Source of the DNA: JAZDFH01 sp043808035
GTDB lineage: Bacteria > Patescibacteriota > Minisyncoccia > UBA6257 > Colwellbacteraceae
Reading direction: 5' to 3'
Assembly (NCBI GenBank): GCA_043808035.1
Contig: JAZDFH010000048.1
Span: forward strand, 1 to 5,625
Length of the DNA: 5,625 nt
In this document: positions 5,622 through 5,625 of the stretch, piece by piece
How positions within the stretch are numbered: position 1 is the first letter of the stretch
Layout: every line of letters starts with the position of its first letter
Made by a program: the position numbers and the translations under genes
The notes under the pieces: model-generated
Told to the model about the DNA's origin: nothing
Seen by the model: the letters and a program-made list of their open reading frames with translations, nothing else
Databases searched by the model: none

Positions 5622-5625
5622 TAGC
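5562..5625. repeat. Right copy of 64-bp exact terminal direct repeat
   Basis: Exact copy of 1-64, flush with the right end. It contains codons 1-20 of the giant gene and the four bases before its start. See the left copy for interpretation. Confidence 0.98.

Overview
The window reads as one small circular molecule, or one unit of a tandem array, from an archaeon. Its first 64 bases (1-64) are repeated exactly as its last 64 (5562-5625). The repeat is flush with both ends, as expected when a circle of 5561 bp is opened with an overlap. Archaeal signs are TATA-box/leaderless promoter geometry, no Shine-Dalgarno sequence, an oligo-T tract after the stop codon, and a surface protein with a PGF-pre-PGF-like domain and a CGDxxCNxxE...C..DC motif. 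Such proteins are common in DPANN archaea (Woesearchaeota/Pacearchaeota type). The lineage is an inference from protein style, not a proven assignment.

Layout, all on the minus strand: one giant gene (5621 to 267, 1784 codons) fills about 96% of the circle. It encodes a secreted, C-terminally membrane-anchored, multidomain surface protein. In order it has a signal peptide, an SGNH-hydrolase-like domain with a Cys/His-rich segment, a fibronectin-III-like module, a tryptophan-rich concanavalin-A-like (polysaccharide-lyase-like) domain, a second copy of the FN3-like module, a small Cys motif, a beta-sandwich, a long right-handed beta-helix of the pectate-lyase type, a Ser/Thr linker, a PGF-pre-PGF-like domain, a transmembrane helix and a basic tail. 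The overall picture is cell-surface carbohydrate binding, cleavage or adhesion.

The only intergenic region (61-266, 206 bp) is dense. Reading along the minus strand from the stop codon it holds an oligo-T terminator-like tract (266-239), a TATA-like box (229-221), a hairpin (200-172), the 3' half of a tRNA (167-131, best fit tRNA-Asp) with no 5' half anywhere in the window, an 11-bp inverted repeat (99-68) that brackets a second TATA-like box (90-82), and then the ATG of the giant gene at 60, which is the same base as 5621 on the circle. No replication, recombinase or partition gene is present.

The main puzzle is how such a circle exists. A tRNA 3' half starting inside the anticodon loop is the classic form of an archaeal attachment site. 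It could also be the 3' gene of a split tRNA, because a plausible promoter and leader hairpin precede it. The candidates are an excised single-gene cassette, a hitchhiking mini-element relying on functions supplied in trans, or a tandem chromosomal repeat collapsed by assembly.
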